Positions 51,166 to 60,420 are shown, counted from the first letter of the stretch. The stretch is 60,612 nt of DNA from an uncultured Lewinella sp. (GCA_937873655.1 CALMYQ010000126.1:1-60612), one strand, 5' to 3'. Translations and numbers: made by a program. The notes: generated from the sequence alone by a model not told the origin.

Positions 51166-53294
51166 TCCAGGCTTCTGCCGCCAACCGCGTTTTTTCCATT
51201 GCATTGCTGGGGAATCCCAACTCAGGGAAAACCTCCCTTTTCAACCAGCTTACCGGCCTGCGGCAAAAGGTCGGCAATTTTCCAGGCGTCACTGTTGAGA
51301 AAAAATCGGGAAAGATGCACTTGCCCGGCTCCGGCGAAATCAACCTGCTGGATCTGCCTGGCGCCTACAGTTTTTATCCTACTTCCCAGGACGAGCGGAT
51401 CGTGGTACAAACCCTCCTGAACCCGAATGATCCGCATTACCCGGACGCCATTCTGTATGTGGCCGACCTGACCAAGCTGGAAAAGCACCTGCTGCTGTTT
51501 TCCCAGTTGCGCGATCTGGGGTTGCCGATGGCCCTGGCGCTCAACATGGCGGATCTGGCAGGCGAAGGAGCGCTGAAGCTCAACGCTTCAAAACTGGAAA
51601 AGGACTTCGGCGTACCCGTAACCCTGATCAGCAGCCGGACCGGCGCCGGAATTCCCGAATTAATTGCACAACTGGATCAACTCAGGGATAAAGCCCCGGG
51701 CAGCAGCAAATCGGATTACCAGCCCGGCCCGATGGAAAATAACGTAGCGGCCAAAGTGAAGGAAATCCTGCCCGGCGTATCGCCTTACCGGGCATTGCTG
51801 ATCGCCCATCACGCCCATTGGTTGCCTTTTCTGAACAGATCGGCCAGGGAAGCCATCCTGAAGGCATGCGAAGAAACGGGATTTCAGTCCCTCAACAGCC
51901 AGGTGACCGAGACGCTGGAGCGGTTCGGCCGGTTTACGCCCCTGGTGCGGAAAGTGGTCCGGTTCAACGCCGACAGTTCCGACCGGCTGACCTGCCTGAT
52001 CGACTCTTTCCTGACCCACCGGGTCTGGGGACCGCTGGTTTTCTTCCTGGTCATGATGCTGATCTTTCAGGCCATTTACGCCTGGGCCCAGTACCCCATG
52101 GCCGGTATCGAGTGGGTATTCGGCACGCTGGGCGATTGGGTGAAAAACACCGTATCCGCACCCTGGCTGAGCGGCCTGCTGGCGGATGGTTTGCTGGCGG
52201 GCCTGGGCGGCATTCTTGTTTTTGTGCCGCAGATCGCCATCCTGTTCTTCCTCATCGCTTTGCTGGAAGAAGTCGGGTATATGGCGCGTGCGGCCTATAT
52301 GTTTGACCGGCTGATGCAGTTTTTCGGTCTCAACGGCCGAAGTATCGTTTCGCTGATCTCGGGCGGCGCCTGCGCCATTCCTGCCGTCATGAGCACCCGT
52401 TCGATCAGTAACTGGAAAGAGCGGCTGATCACGATCCTGGTCACGCCGTTCATCAGTTGTTCGGCCCGGATCCCGGTTTATACGGCCCTCATCGGGTTTG
52501 CGGTGCCCGCCCGGACCATTGCCGGCGTCTTCAACCTGCAAGGCCTGGCTTTCATGGGGCTTTACCTACTGGGCATTGTCGCGGCGCTGGGGTCTGCCTG
52601 GGTGCTCAAGAAGATCATCCGGACCCGCGAGCGCAGTTTTCTGGCCCTGGAGCTGCCGACCTACCGGGCGCCGGTGATGCGCAACGTCTGGTTCGGCGTC
52701 TGGGAAAAGGTGAAATCCTTCGTGCTGGAAGCCGGGAAGGTCATCCTGGTCATCTCCTTCATCCTGTGGGCCCTGGCCAGTTACGGCCCCGGCGGAGAGA
52801 TGGAGGCGGTTGAGCGGCAGGCACGCACGGAAGCCGCCGCCGCCGGCATGGATGAACATGCAACCGACAACCTGGTGGCATCCCGGCGGATCGAAGCCTC
52901 TTATGCCGGCCATATCGGGAAGGTGCTGGAGCCCGTTATTGCGCCCCTTGGGTTCGATTGGAAGATGGGCATTGCCATTGTCGTCTCCTTTGCCGCGCGG
53001 GAGGTATTTGTCGGTACGATGTCTACCATCTACAGCCTTGGCGGCGACGGCGATGAATATTCGCTCCACGAACGGATGGCCCGGGAAACCGACCCCGATA
53101 CCGGAAAACCGGTATACAACCTGGCGACCTCCTGGTCGCTGTTGCTTTTCTACGTTTTCGCCATGATGTGCATGAGCACCCTGGCCGTGGTGAAACGGGA
53201 GACCAATTCGTGGAAATGGCCGGTCATTCAATTTGTCTTCATGACCGGGCTGGCGTATTTGTGCAGTTGGGGGGTATATGCGTGGTTGGGGTAA
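51147..53294 (+). CDS. feoB: Ferrous iron transport protein B
   Basis: A 715-residue FeoB. The N-terminal G domain has GNPNSGKTS (22-30), PGVTVEKKSG, LDLPGAYS and the NMAD motif. A membrane part with about eight to ten helices follows, with two gate regions (GACAIPAVMSTR and SCSARIPVYTAL). It imports Fe(II) across the inner membrane. The start overlaps feoA by 19 bp. Sulfur and iron-sulfur enzymes are abundant in the window, but there is no sign of shared regulation with the Crp-type sites. Confidence 0.95.
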   Translation: MHRDEVIQASAANRVFSIALLGNPNSGKTSLFNQLTGLRQKVGNFPGVTVEKKSGKMHLPGSGEINLLDLPGAYSFYPTSQDERIVVQTLLNPNDPHYPDAILYVADLTKLEKHLLLFSQLRDLGLPMALALNMADLAGEGALKLNASKLEKDFGVPVTLISSRTGAGIPELIAQLDQLRDKAPGSSKSDYQPGPMENNVAAKVKEILPGVSPYRALLIAHHAHWLPFLNRSAREAILKACEETGFQSLNSQVTETLERFGRFTPLVRKVVRFNADSSDRLTCLIDSFLTHRVWGPLVFFLVMMLIFQAIYAWAQYPMAGIEWVFGTLGDWVKNTVSAPWLSGLLADGLLAGLGGILVFVPQIAILFFLIALLEEVGYMARAAYMFDRLMQFFGLNGRSIVSLISGGACAIPAVMSTRSISNWKERLITILVTPFISCSARIPVYTALIGFAVPARTIAGVFNLQGLAFMGLYLLGIVAALGSAWVLKKIIRTRERSFLALELPTYRAPVMRNVWFGVWEKVKSFVLEAGKVILVISFILWALASYGPGGEMEAVERQARTEAAAAGMDEHATDNLVASRRIEASYAGHIGKVLEPVIAPLGFDWKMGIAIVVSFAAREVFVGTMSTIYSLGGDGDEYSLHERMARETDPDTGKPVYNLATSWSLLLFYVFAMMCMSTLAVVKRETNSWKWPVIQFVFMTGLAYLCSWGVYAWLG

Positions 53295-53311
53295 ATGACG
53301 GGGATGAGGGC

Positions 53312-53854
53312 TTAACGGTCAAAATCATCCATCCTCCAATTTAATGGATTATTTTTGATGTATAACGATATGTTTTGAAAGGCCGGTTCATCGCGGATAA
53401 TTCGATCGTGGAACCGGGTTTGCCAGGCAAAATCAATTCCATTTATGGTGGCATATTTTTTAACCCCGGATTTAAACCCCCGGATGATAGAGGCAAGGTT
53501 TTGTGATTGAGGGCCAAAATGGTTTTTAACCGCCGGCGGCGGTAGAGACGCAAAATTTTGCGTCTCTACTACGAAATCCGTTTTTTCAATAATCACAATA
53601 CCGTGAATGTGATTCGGCATTACCACATGGTTTTCCAATCTCACAAAAGGGAAATGTTGGGGAATCTCACGCCAATATTGATCCGCAATTTTTCCAATTT
53701 CGGATCAATGCATTTCATTGTGTTTGATTTCACCAAAATAACATCTCCGATCTTTGGTACAAATGGTTATAAAATAAGCGGCATTGGAACCGTAATCCCA
53801 ATCCATTTTTCTTGCGGATTCAATACGGAATTTGTTCCTGAATTTGGCAGGCAT
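53312..53854 (-). pseudogene. REP-associated tyrosine transposase (Y1/RAYT), nonsense mutant
   Basis: Read on the minus strand from ATG 53854, the frame is 181 codons, normal for this family, with RIESARKMDWDYGSNAAYFI at the start, the HUH motif in VMPNHIHGIVII, and a C-terminal SLYIKNNPLNW. Codon 50 is TGA (53707-53705), inside MH*SEIGKIA where relatives have Leu; a TTA-to-TGA change is enough. No frameshift is needed. A 28-bp palindrome is embedded in frame at 53542-53569. The element probably no longer transposes unless the stop is read through. Confidence 0.85.
53542..53569. repeat. 28-bp perfect palindrome inside the transposase pseudogene
   Basis: Arms GTAGAGACGCAAAA and TTTTGCGTCTCTAC are perfectly complementary with no loop. 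REP-associated transposases act on such palindromes. It is translated in frame as part of the transposase. Confidence 0.85.
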
Positions 53855-53925
53855 GTTTGTGCGCGTTTATCATTTTGCAGAGAGAAAAGATCCAGAATTG
53901 TTTCAAATATACAAAATCAGGCAAA

Positions 53926-54747
53926 TTATCTGGATAAATATAATATAAACCGCGCCACCTCCCCGGCTTCCTCTTCATCCAAACCATGCGCCACCAGCGG
54001 CCCGTCAAATCCGCTTTTCCGAAGTAATTCGATAAGAAAATCGAAGGGGATGATCCCCTTTCCGGCGGCGCAAAACCCACCGGAGGCTGTCCGGTCTTTG
54101 ATATGGACCATAGAAATGGATTCAGCCAATTCGTCGATGCCGCGGGCGATCTGGTGTCTGATCTCCTGTGCGGAGGCCTGTTCAAACAGGTTGGCCGGGT
54201 CAAAAACGATCCGGAGGCGGGATGATTGCAACTCATCGAGCAGGCGCCGTGCGCGGGCCGTGCTGCTGATCACATTGCCCAATTCGGGTTCGATGCCGAG
54301 CAGCAGGTCGTGCCGTTCGGCAATGTCCAGCGCTGTTTCCAGGGATTCCAGCAGGTCCCGCCAGGCTTCGGCCGATTGATTATCAGGGTGGGTGCGCCAT
54401 TGGTCTTCCGGATCCCTTGAGCCCGTGCAGAGCGTGACCAGGCTGGTCCCCAGATACTGGCAGGCCGGGGCCAATACCTCCAGCCTTTGCAATCCCGTTC
54501 GGCGCAGTGCCGGATCGGGGTGTATCATGTTGAAGGTGCCGGAGAGCCCTGCAACCGGCATCGGCGTTTTTCGGATTGCTTCCCGGACAGCCTCCAGAAC
54601 GGATGCGGGGATCTGATCGGGCATGGACGGCAGCCCGGCGCAGGCCATGTTGAATTGTACGGTTCGAAATCCCGCATTCCGGGCGGCGGTCAGCGCTTCG
54701 CCGGCGCTTGCCCGGTTGAATGTTTTGGCGAAGATACCGGGCGTCAT
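53926..54747 (-). CDS. Sugar phosphate isomerase/epimerase-like TIM-barrel protein
   Basis: A 273-residue xylose-isomerase-like TIM barrel. Typical metal-site segments are MACAGLPSMP, GIEPELGNVI, RIVFDPANLFE and MVHIKDR. It is usually found with Gfo/Idh/MocA partners in sugar or inositol catabolism. It overlaps the upstream oxidoreductase by 4 bp (54744-54747). No substrate is assignable. Confidence 0.88.
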   Translation of the reverse strand: MTPGIFAKTFNRASAGEALTAARNAGFRTVQFNMACAGLPSMPDQIPASVLEAVREAIRKTPMPVAGLSGTFNMIHPDPALRRTGLQRLEVLAPACQYLGTSLVTLCTGSRDPEDQWRTHPDNQSAEAWRDLLESLETALDIAERHDLLLGIEPELGNVISSTARARRLLDELQSSRLRIVFDPANLFEQASAQEIRHQIARGIDELAESISMVHIKDRTASGGFCAAGKGIIPFDFLIELLRKSGFDGPLVAHGLDEEEAGEVARFILYLSR

Positions 54748-55823
54748 AAAGCGGCGGTTGTGGGTAATTGATCGAGGTAGATCTCTTTGCCTGTCCGGAC
54801 GGACTCCCGGATAGCGATCATGCCTTTGACCGTTTCCAGTCCGGCATCGATATCAGCGCCGGATTGCGGCCGGCCATCCAGGATGCAGGCGGCAAACGCT
54901 TCGAGTTGGCGGCGATAGGAAAAACCGTCGGCGCCAAGGGGTTTATAATACTGTTGGTCGGCTTCCAGGTAACATTCTACTTCCGCGCTTTTGTAGTACC
55001 ACGGGTTGTACAGTTTTCCGAAAGCGCTGCCCCGTTCGCCGTAGAGCTGAAAGCCCTCGTGCCAGTCGGACCGGATCTTGATGGTCAGGTCAAGGTGGCC
55101 GACGGCTCCGGAATGGAAAGTAGTGTCGACAAACCAGCACCACGCGTCCCATTTTCGCACCAGGCGGGCCCGCACCGAACCGATCAGCCCGCCGAAGAAC
55201 CGGGCATTGTCCAGCAGGTGGCTGCCGTGGGCCATCATGTAGTAGCGTTCCGGGTCGGCTTTTTCATTGAAAGCCGGTTTGAGCGCTTTCTCCGAGCGGA
55301 TGGGGAGCGGCTGTATATTGTCGGTTTCAGTATAGCGTTGCACATGGTCGCCGTACCAGGCTTTGAGGGCCAGCATCTCTCCCATTTTATCCTGTACAAA
55401 ACGATGGGCAAATTCCACGCCGGGATCGAACCGCTTGTTGTGGCCGATCTGCACGATCACCCCGGCTTCGGCGGCGGCTTCTTTCAGTTGAAGGCATTCT
55501 TCGATGGAATGGCTGACCGGTTTTTCGATCAGCACGTGTTTGCCCGCTTGGATCGCGATGAGAGCAGCCGGTACGTGGAAAGCGTCCGATACAGCAATAA
55601 TTACGGCTTCAACGCTGTCGTCGGCCAGCATTTTTTCGAAGGAATCATAGGCTTTTTGCGGACGCCAGGCCTGGTTCATCCGCTCAAGCAGATCGGGCGC
55701 GGCATCGCAAATGGCGTACAAATCCGTATTGGCGCCTTTCTGACAGGATTCGAAATGGGCAAACTGCGCGATCGGGCCGCAACCCAGAACGCCGATCCGG
55801 AGCAGGCGGCTTTGTTTCTTCAT
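54744..55823 (-). CDS. Gfo/Idh/MocA-family oxidoreductase
   Basis: A 359-residue NAD(P)-dependent oxidoreductase: Rossmann motif GVLGCGPIAQFAH (about 12-24), EKPVSHS with the catalytic Lys (about 99-105), and a C-terminal beta-sheet domain. It overlaps the TIM-barrel gene by 4 bp, a two-gene operon suited to a carbohydrate or polyol pathway. No transporter or regulator is adjacent. Confidence 0.92.
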   Translation of the reverse strand: MKKQSRLLRIGVLGCGPIAQFAHFESCQKGANTDLYAICDAAPDLLERMNQAWRPQKAYDSFEKMLADDSVEAVIIAVSDAFHVPAALIAIQAGKHVLIEKPVSHSIEECLQLKEAAAEAGVIVQIGHNKRFDPGVEFAHRFVQDKMGEMLALKAWYGDHVQRYTETDNIQPLPIRSEKALKPAFNEKADPERYYMMAHGSHLLDNARFFGGLIGSVRARLVRKWDAWCWFVDTTFHSGAVGHLDLTIKIRSDWHEGFQLYGERGSAFGKLYNPWYYKSAEVECYLEADQQYYKPLGADGFSYRRQLEAFAACILDGRPQSGADIDAGLETVKGMIAIRESVRTGKEIYLDQLPTTAAL

Positions 55824-55853
55824 GGTGATGTTGATTCAAAGCCTGAAAATAAA

Positions 55854-56492
55854 TCAATCCAGGTTATAAATCTCCTGAATGCCTTTTAATATCCTCGGAA
55901 AATCGATGTTCAGGTCTTTGAGGATGCCGTTCTTCAGGTCGTAGACCCAGCCGTGAACGGTCGGGTTTCCGGTGTCCTTGAATGTTTTCTGGACGACCGC
56001 CGTCTTGATGACGTTGATGCATTGTTCCTGGACATTCAACTCCACCAACCGGTTATAGCGCTCGGTTTCATTGGGAATGGCATTCAGCTCGGCCGCGTGG
56101 ATCCGGTACACATCGCGGACATTTCGCAGCCAGCCGTTCAAAAGTCCGAGGTCGGCTTGCTGCATGGCGGCATTGACCCCGCCGCAGCCGTAATGACCGC
56201 AAACGACGATGTGTTTTACACCCAGATACTTGACGGCGTATTCGATCACCGACTGGCAGTTGAGGTCAATATTGTCCACTACATTGGCAATGTTGCGGTG
56301 GACGAATACGTCGCCCGGCTCCAGCCCCATGATCTCATTGGCGGGCACCCGGCTGTCCGAACAACCGATATAGAGAAAATCGGGAGTCTGGGTCTTGGCC
56401 AGTTTGGCAAAAAAGTCCGCATCCTGGTTGAGTTTGCTTTCAACCCAGACCTTGTTGTTGTCAAAAACCTGACGGTAGATATCTGTCGGCAT
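55854..56492 (-). CDS. Beta-class carbonic anhydrase
   Basis: A 212-residue beta-carbonic anhydrase. Zinc ligands Cys44 (CSDSRVP, with the Asp46/Arg48 dyad), His100 and Cys103 (GHYGCGG) are intact. It interconverts CO2 and bicarbonate in the cytoplasm. It diverges from the GbsR-like regulator over 121 bp that contains a dyad and paired -7 elements, so mutual control is possible. Confidence 0.95.
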   Translation of the reverse strand: MPTDIYRQVFDNNKVWVESKLNQDADFFAKLAKTQTPDFLYIGCSDSRVPANEIMGLEPGDVFVHRNIANVVDNIDLNCQSVIEYAVKYLGVKHIVVCGHYGCGGVNAAMQQADLGLLNGWLRNVRDVYRIHAAELNAIPNETERYNRLVELNVQEQCINVIKTAVVQKTFKDTGNPTVHGWVYDLKNGILKDLNIDFPRILKGIQEIYNLD

Positions 56493-56503
56493 GGTGTGAA
56501 TTT

Positions 56504-56516
56504 ATAGTAATACTAT
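56504..56516. promoter_or_regulatory. Candidate operator ATAGTAATACTAT
   Basis: A 13-bp palindrome (ATAGTA-a-TACTAT) between the carbonic anhydrase and GbsR-like genes. It lies within about 12-24 bp of the carbonic anhydrase start, a suitable place for a repressor. Its use by the adjacent GbsR-like protein is inferred. Confidence 0.45.
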
Positions 56517-56523
56517 TAATATC

Positions 56524-56539
56524 CAAAGATATACTTTTG
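56524..56539. promoter_or_regulatory. Back-to-back -7 elements
   Basis: TATCTTTG on the minus strand (56531-56524, for carbonic anhydrase) abuts TACTTTTG on the plus strand (56532-56539). Each is a full TAnnTTTG match. A second plus-strand match, TATCTTTG, is at 56577-56584, nearer to the regulator. Confidence 0.5.
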
Positions 56540-56613
56540 GTTCAAAATAAAAAATGATTATTTGAACAACATCCCGTATCTTTGGTTTCAATTTTTTCAG
56601 AAAGTTTATAACC

Positions 56614-57114
56614 ATGGAATTGCAGGCAGCCAAACAAAAATTCATCCAATCCTGGGGCGCATTGGGTTCCAGCTGGGGGATCAACCGAACCATGGCGCAG
56701 ATCCACGCGCTGTTGCTGGTTGCTCCGGATCCGCTCAGCGCCGACGAGATCATGGAGGAGCTGCAGATTTCCCGCGGAAATGCCAACATGAACATCCGCG
56801 CGCTGATCGATTGGGGCCTGCTGTTCAAAACCCTCAAAACCGGCGACCGCAAGGAGTATTTCATCGCCGAAAAGGACATGTGGGAGGTGATGAAATGCAT
56901 CATTACCCAGCGCAAAAAAAGGGAACTGGAGCCGATGCTCAAGGTCCTCGACGAGATCTCCGCCGTCGACGGCAACGCGCCCGAAGACCAGGAATTCGAA
57001 AAGGTCATTCAGGACATCAAACTCTTTTCCAGCAAAGCCGACGCTTCTCTCGACACCCTCCTCAAAGCGGATTCCAACTGGTTCATCGGGACTTTTCTGA
57101 AGATGATCCGGTGA
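56614..57114 (+). CDS. GbsR/MarR-family transcriptional regulator
   Basis: A 166-residue winged-helix regulator. AQIHALLLVAPDPLSADEIMEELQISRGNANMNIRALIDWGLL (about 28-70) carries the HTH and matches the GbsR type. A helical C-terminal half (EKVIQDIKLFSSKADASL) should form the dimer. Bacillus GbsR senses choline; the ligand here is unknown. It diverges from carbonic anhydrase and is followed by simple repeats. Confidence 0.88.
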   Translation: MELQAAKQKFIQSWGALGSSWGINRTMAQIHALLLVAPDPLSADEIMEELQISRGNANMNIRALIDWGLLFKTLKTGDRKEYFIAEKDMWEVMKCIITQRKKRELEPMLKVLDEISAVDGNAPEDQEFEKVIQDIKLFSSKADASLDTLLKADSNWFIGTFLKMIR

Positions 57115-57357
57115 TTGTTGTTTATTGTTGTTTATTGTTGTTTATTGTTGTTTGTTGTTGTTTGTTGTTGTTGACGCCCGCAACCAAAATAAACCAAAAT
57201 AAACCATCACAAACCATCATAAACCATCATAAACCATCATAAACCATCATAAACTAAAACAAACCACCATAAACCAAAATAAACCATCATAAACTAAAAC
57301 AAACCACCATAAACCATCACAAACCCGCCTTCGCCAAGGCTACGGCGGGGGGAGCCA
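57115..57357. repeat. Simple repeats (TTGTTGTTTATTG, AAACCATCATA)
   Basis: A TTGTTGTTTA block (57114-57172), then AAACCATCAT/AAACCACCAT units (57180-57320), then a copy of the CCGCCTTCGCCAAGG repeat also seen at 23468-23549, running into the stop codon of the next gene. No gene is visible. Confidence 0.85.
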
Positions 57358-58899
57358 TCATTTCCGCAACGTGAGCCGGTACAGATCCGTTCTGCGGTCC
57401 TTCAGATTTCGTACGCTGCCCACCTCGTGCAGTTCGCGTAAGAGTTCCATATCCACGTCGGCGATCACCGTCATTTCGGTATTGGGTGTTGCTTCGGCCT
57501 TGATCCCGTTGGTGGGGAAGGCAAAATCCGAGGGGGTGAAAATGGCGGCCTGGGCGAACTGGATGTCCATATTGTTCACCTTAGGGAGGTTGCCCACGCA
57601 GCCGGCGATGGCTACATAGCACTCGTTCTCGATGGCGCGCGCCATGGCGCAATGCCTGACCCGGGTATAGCCGTTCTGGGTATCGGTCAGGAAGGGCACA
57701 AAGAGGATGCGCATGCCCTGTTCGGCCAGGATGCGGGGCAGTTCGGGGAATTCGACGTCGTAGCAGATCAGGACGCCGATCTTGCCGCAATCCGTATCAA
57801 ACACCTTGATGATATCTCCGCCGACCATGCCCCAGGCCTTGGCCTCGGACGGGGTGATGTGGATCTTGTCGTATCGTTCCCAGGTGCCGTCACGGCGGCA
57901 GAGATAACCGACGTTCAGCAGGCTTTGGTCCTCGATAAAGGGCATGCTGCCCAGAATGATGTTGATGTTGTAGCTAACCGCCATTTCAAGGGCGCGCTGA
58001 CGCAGGGGTTCGGTGAATTGTGCCAGTGCGCGGATGGCGTCCGGTTCGGGCAGGTGGTTGTACTGGGCCATCAGCGGAGCGTTGAAGAACTCCGGGAACA
58101 TGACGAAGTCGGATTTGTAATCGCTGACTGCGTCGATGAAGAATTCCATTTGTTCGCACAGCGCGTCGAGGTCGTCCATGCGCCGCATTTGCCATTGCAC
58201 CAGGCCCAGCCGGATGACGGTCTTGTCGGTATTGACGAGGCGTTTTTTCTCTTCGGGTTCGTAATAGATATTGTTCCATTGCAGGAGGACGGCGTATTCC
58301 AGGGATTCCTTATCGCCGGGCAAATAACCTTTCAGGACCCTGATCGGGTAAAAGCCGTTGGAAAGCTGAAAGGTGAGGGTAGGGTCGTAAATTTCGCGGA
58401 GCCGTACCTTTTCGATGTATTCTTTCGGGCTCAACTCCTTGGCGTAGTCCTTGTATTTGGGTATCCGGCCACCGAAGATGATGGCCCGCAGGTTGAGGCT
58501 TTCGCAGAGCTCCTTGCGGGCGTCATAAAGCCGCCGGCCGAGGCGAAGGCCTCTGTAATCAGGATGAATGAAAACGTCGATGCCGTAGAGAACATCCCCT
58601 TCTTCGTCGTGGGTTTCGAAGGAATAATTGCCGGTGATCTGTTTGTAGGTATGGTTGTTGCCGAATTCTTCGTAATCGATGATGATGGCCAGGGCGCTGC
58701 CGACGACCTGCCCGTTGACGAGTATGCAAAGTTGCCCTTCCGGGAAGATATCGAGCAGTTTCTGGATATGGTCTTCGTGCCAGTGAGCGCCTTCCATGCC
58801 GCTGTAGGCCTGGATCATGGCCTCCTTGAGCTGGAGGTAATCGGCCATTTCGAGGTTGCGCAATTCAACTTTGGATACGGTTTTTTCTTCAATCTCCAT
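57358..58899 (-). CDS. GNAT acetyltransferase-nitrilase fusion
   Basis: A 513-residue two-domain protein. Residues about 10-220 are a GNAT-type acyltransferase (DVFIHPDYRGLRLGRRLYDA is the acetyl-CoA motif). Residues about 228-510 are a carbon-nitrogen hydrolase with the Glu-Lys-Cys triad in FVMFPEF, YDKIHITPSE and LICYDVEFPE. The fusion is found in other bacteria and is thought to act on N-acyl or amide substrates, but the reaction is not established. Confidence 0.92.
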   Translation of the reverse strand: MEIEEKTVSKVELRNLEMADYLQLKEAMIQAYSGMEGAHWHEDHIQKLLDIFPEGQLCILVNGQVVGSALAIIIDYEEFGNNHTYKQITGNYSFETHDEEGDVLYGIDVFIHPDYRGLRLGRRLYDARKELCESLNLRAIIFGGRIPKYKDYAKELSPKEYIEKVRLREIYDPTLTFQLSNGFYPIRVLKGYLPGDKESLEYAVLLQWNNIYYEPEEKKRLVNTDKTVIRLGLVQWQMRRMDDLDALCEQMEFFIDAVSDYKSDFVMFPEFFNAPLMAQYNHLPEPDAIRALAQFTEPLRQRALEMAVSYNINIILGSMPFIEDQSLLNVGYLCRRDGTWERYDKIHITPSEAKAWGMVGGDIIKVFDTDCGKIGVLICYDVEFPELPRILAEQGMRILFVPFLTDTQNGYTRVRHCAMARAIENECYVAIAGCVGNLPKVNNMDIQFAQAAIFTPSDFAFPTNGIKAEATPNTEMTVIADVDMELLRELHEVGSVRNLKDRRTDLYRLTLRK

Positions 58900-59001
58900 G
58901 GTATTTGATATTGATCAAGTGCGAGCCTGCAAAAATAAATATTTGAAAGTATAACAAGCTTTCGCTGTATTCGTTCTGAAAACGAGATCAAATGAACTAA
59001 A

Positions 59002-59709
59002 ATGCTGTTGAAAAAGACCGTTTTCCCCATCGCGCTCTGGTGTATGGCCCTGATGGCGGGCGCTCAGACCACCCAGAACTGGGGCCTGCAGATCAACCCC
59101 AATTTCTCAAGCCGCCGGTTGGTGGTATTTGAATCCCTGTCGCAGGCCGAGATCGACGCCATTGACTCCATTGAAACGTACAAACCTTCCTGGAGTGCGG
59201 GCCTTTTTGTCCAGTGGCGCGGCGAAAAGGTGGGTTTTCAGATGGGCCTTAATTTCATGGATACCGGCTACCGGACCATCAAAACCCAGGTGCTGCCCGA
59301 CGACCCGGACGCCGCCAATGCCTCCCAGCGGCGCATTACCTACCAGAATTACTTCCTGGAGGCGCCCATCGACCTGTATTTCTACCAGGCGCTCGACGAC
59401 AACAACGAATTCATCTTTACCTTCGGAACCGGAGTAGGGTACAATCTCAGGAATTTCCAGAAGCGGCAATTTTACCAGGGCGACAGCAAAGGGGACAGCT
59501 CCCGCGAAACGGACCCGGACAACGACAATTTCCGTAAAGTGGCCATGGAGATCCGCTTCGGCATGGGTTGGGAGACCCAACTGAGTGAACGCCTGTCCTT
59601 TGCCCTGCTGCCCAATTTTCAGTTCTGGACCAAGGGGCTTTACCAGGATGCGAGCATCAACCGGCATTTGTACGCCATTGGGGTGCAGGGGATGCTGCGG
59701 TTTCGGTAG
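59002..59709 (+). CDS. PorT-like outer-membrane beta-barrel protein
   Basis: A 235-residue outer-membrane barrel: signal peptide (ending LMAGAQ, about 22), then WGLQINPNFSSRRLV, VGFQMGLNFMDTGY and GTGVGYNLRNF strands ending in LRFR. It resembles the PorT/OmpW-like small barrels of Bacteroidota; PorT supports type IX secretion, but this weak match does not prove that role. It diverges from the GNAT-nitrilase gene. Confidence 0.85.
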   Translation: MLLKKTVFPIALWCMALMAGAQTTQNWGLQINPNFSSRRLVVFESLSQAEIDAIDSIETYKPSWSAGLFVQWRGEKVGFQMGLNFMDTGYRTIKTQVLPDDPDAANASQRRITYQNYFLEAPIDLYFYQALDDNNEFIFTFGTGVGYNLRNFQKRQFYQGDSKGDSSRETDPDNDNFRKVAMEIRFGMGWETQLSERLSFALLPNFQFWTKGLYQDASINRHLYAIGVQGMLRFR

Positions 59710-60148
59710 AGGGGGAGAGAGTGAAAGGGTGAGAGGGTGAGAGGGTGAGAGGGTGAGAGAGGCCCATTCTCGCATCCGCTGAAGTGACGCTATCGGCTTT
59801 ACGAAGGCGGGCTCCCCGACTTTGCCTCTTTTGCAAAAGGTCCGGTAATATGCGGTGGAATACCTGCTGGGCGGCAACTTCCTGTTTTGGGTATATCCGG
59901 TTGATTTTTCAGGAGGAATTTTGAAAATCCCCTCCCGTGGCTTATTTTGCAACTGTAAAACCGAACCTGATGTTGAACGGCCGTGGAACACCTCAAGTTG
60001 ACGCCCGTGTTTCCGGTGGTGCTGCCGGGAGTACGGGCGTTGTTGTATTGGGTTGCTTAACGCAATAGGGTTTATTCGAAAGGTGCATTGTGTTTCGGCC
60101 CCAAAGTAGATAGGCCGCAATTACAGTTCAAAAACCGTAATTTTAAGC
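59710..60148. other. Repeat and gene-poor region
   Basis: AGGGTGAGA tandem units at 59713-59760. From 59760 to 60148 I find no convincing gene; short open frames near 59970 and 60000 have no recognisable family. Confidence 0.6.
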
Positions 60149-60262
60149 ATGGCAAAACGCAAATTCACCACAGCAGACAAGCCGGCGTTCCTCAAGGAAG
60201 CCTTTAGGAAAAGGGGAATCCCTTCCCCCGCAAGCGGCCCTTTAGGATCGCCATATCTGTAG
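60149..60262 (+). CDS. Short open frame, possible gene fragment
   Basis: A 37-codon frame (MAKRKFTTADKPAFLKEAFR...), starting normally and preceded by TAATTTTA at 60138-60145. The frame ends inside a copy of the CGCCATATCTGTAG repeat tail, so it may be the 5' remnant of a gene cut by repeat insertion, or chance. No family is recognised. Confidence 0.25.
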   Translation: MAKRKFTTADKPAFLKEAFRKRGIPSPASGPLGSPYL

Positions 60263-60420
60263 CACTCCGGCAACGACGAAAGCCAGCGGCCTGTAGGGCC
60301 GGCATCTGAAAAGCTGCGATGAGGATGAAATGGATTCCCCATTTTTTGAAGGCATCAATCCGGAATCGACCGACCCAAAGGTTGCCGGTCCGGAATCATC
60401 ATATACCGGCCCTACAGGCC
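60240..60420. repeat. Repeat module with 15-bp inverted arms
   Basis: GGATCGCCATATCTGTAG (60245-60262) is related to the hairpin units at 17019-17074 and 41063-41115. GGCCTGTAGGGCCGG (60288-60302) recurs inverted as CCGGCCCTACAGGCC (60406-60420), enclosing 103 bp. Confidence 0.75.

Noticed and set aside
53558..54379. A 273-residue plus-strand frame over the transposase pseudogene and TIM-barrel gene
   Set aside because: Antisense to two recognisable genes, with no domains.
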